A stretch of DNA of 14,537 nt, taken from NCBI GenBank assembly GCA_946497585.1, contig CAMMLF010000026.1, positions 1 to 14,537 on the forward strand. The letters run 5' to 3'. The stretch is from an uncultured Clostridium sp. GTDB lineage: Bacteria > Bacillota > Clostridia > TANB77 > CAG-508. Below, piece by piece: positions 14,414-14,537 of the stretch. A model generated the notes under the pieces. That model had not been told where the DNA came from. It made no database searches and saw nothing but the letters and a program-made list of their open reading frames with translations. The translations under genes and the position numbers were made by a program. Numbering within the stretch: position 1 is the first letter of the stretch; each line of letters starts with the position of its first letter.

Positions 14414-14537
14414 AATATACTTCTCGACATTTCAGCGAACGGTTGCAGCGCGAGCATCTTTGACTATAAAAGTCGGAGGTCAAGCAGACTTAGGAACACA
14501 AAATATCTCTCCAAATCCCTGGCACACAAAAAATAAA
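14414..14537. repeat. GC-rich intergenic hairpin element, copy D (inverted, cut by window edge)
   Basis: Bases 14414-14468 match the reverse complement of 4745-4799 in copy A at 53 of 55 positions, including TCTCGACATTTC and the GC-rich GTTGCAGCGCGAGCAT. The rest, to the window end, does not align clearly with copy A and contains a small palindrome (GACTATAAAAGTC, 14462-14474). No right arm matching the left flank (TTTTGTCACAATATAC) was found, so it probably lies beyond the window. It sits downstream of smc; no other terminator is evident there. Confidence 0.75.

Noticed and set aside
4745..14468. The GC-rich repeats as a CRISPR array
   Set aside because: They are far apart, diverged, 135-190 bp long and palindromic, without regular spacers or cas genes.

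Overview
The window is AT-rich chromosomal DNA with short intergenic gaps, Shine-Dalgarno sites of the AAGGAGG type and many A-rich codons. Together with a MinD/MinE pair, a GerS-like lipoprotein relative, MazF of the NdoA type and a triple Spo0A-box array, this points to a spore-forming member of the Clostridia (inference; no marker fixes the genus).

Layout. 46-798 encodes a two-OB-fold SSB-like protein. A strong sigma-A-type promoter (974-1002) then drives a tight cell-shape and division operon: minD, minE, rodA, dusB (1034-4627). MinE carries a long low-complexity tail. A 191-bp hairpin repeat (copy A) and a terminator-like hairpin separate this operon from a GerS-like membrane-anchored protein and a solitary MazF toxin (4903-5901), which end at a strong terminator. 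Next is a densely regulated promoter: three Spo0A-type boxes at exact 10-bp period, a sigma-A promoter with a palindrome in its spacer, and a leader with three inverted repeats. It precedes a 714-residue secreted fibro-slime/MucBP surface protein with a variant sortase signal. A convergent stand-alone HD-GYP protein lies at 8600-9538 (minus). A divergent nucleosidase-like gene (9953-10729) is followed by a REP-like duplicated palindrome and then smc (10812-14360).

Repeats. At least four copies of a GC-rich intergenic element (A 4633-4823, B 8442-8576, C 9569-9717, D from 14414 to the window edge) interrupt the AT-rich background. In the three complete copies the ends pair into long stems whose outermost bases differ between copies but stay complementary. 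Core motifs are shared, and A and D share 53 of 55 bases in inverted orientation. This family is the most interesting feature not explained by the genes.

How the parts fit. The main operon links division-site placement (MinD/MinE), wall elongation (RodA) and tRNA modification (DusB); SMC handles chromosome compaction. The Spo0A boxes suggest that the surface protein is switched at the transition to sporulation or biofilm growth. The neighbouring HD-GYP protein, a probable c-di-GMP phosphodiesterase, could belong to the same lifestyle control, but that link is only inferred from proximity.
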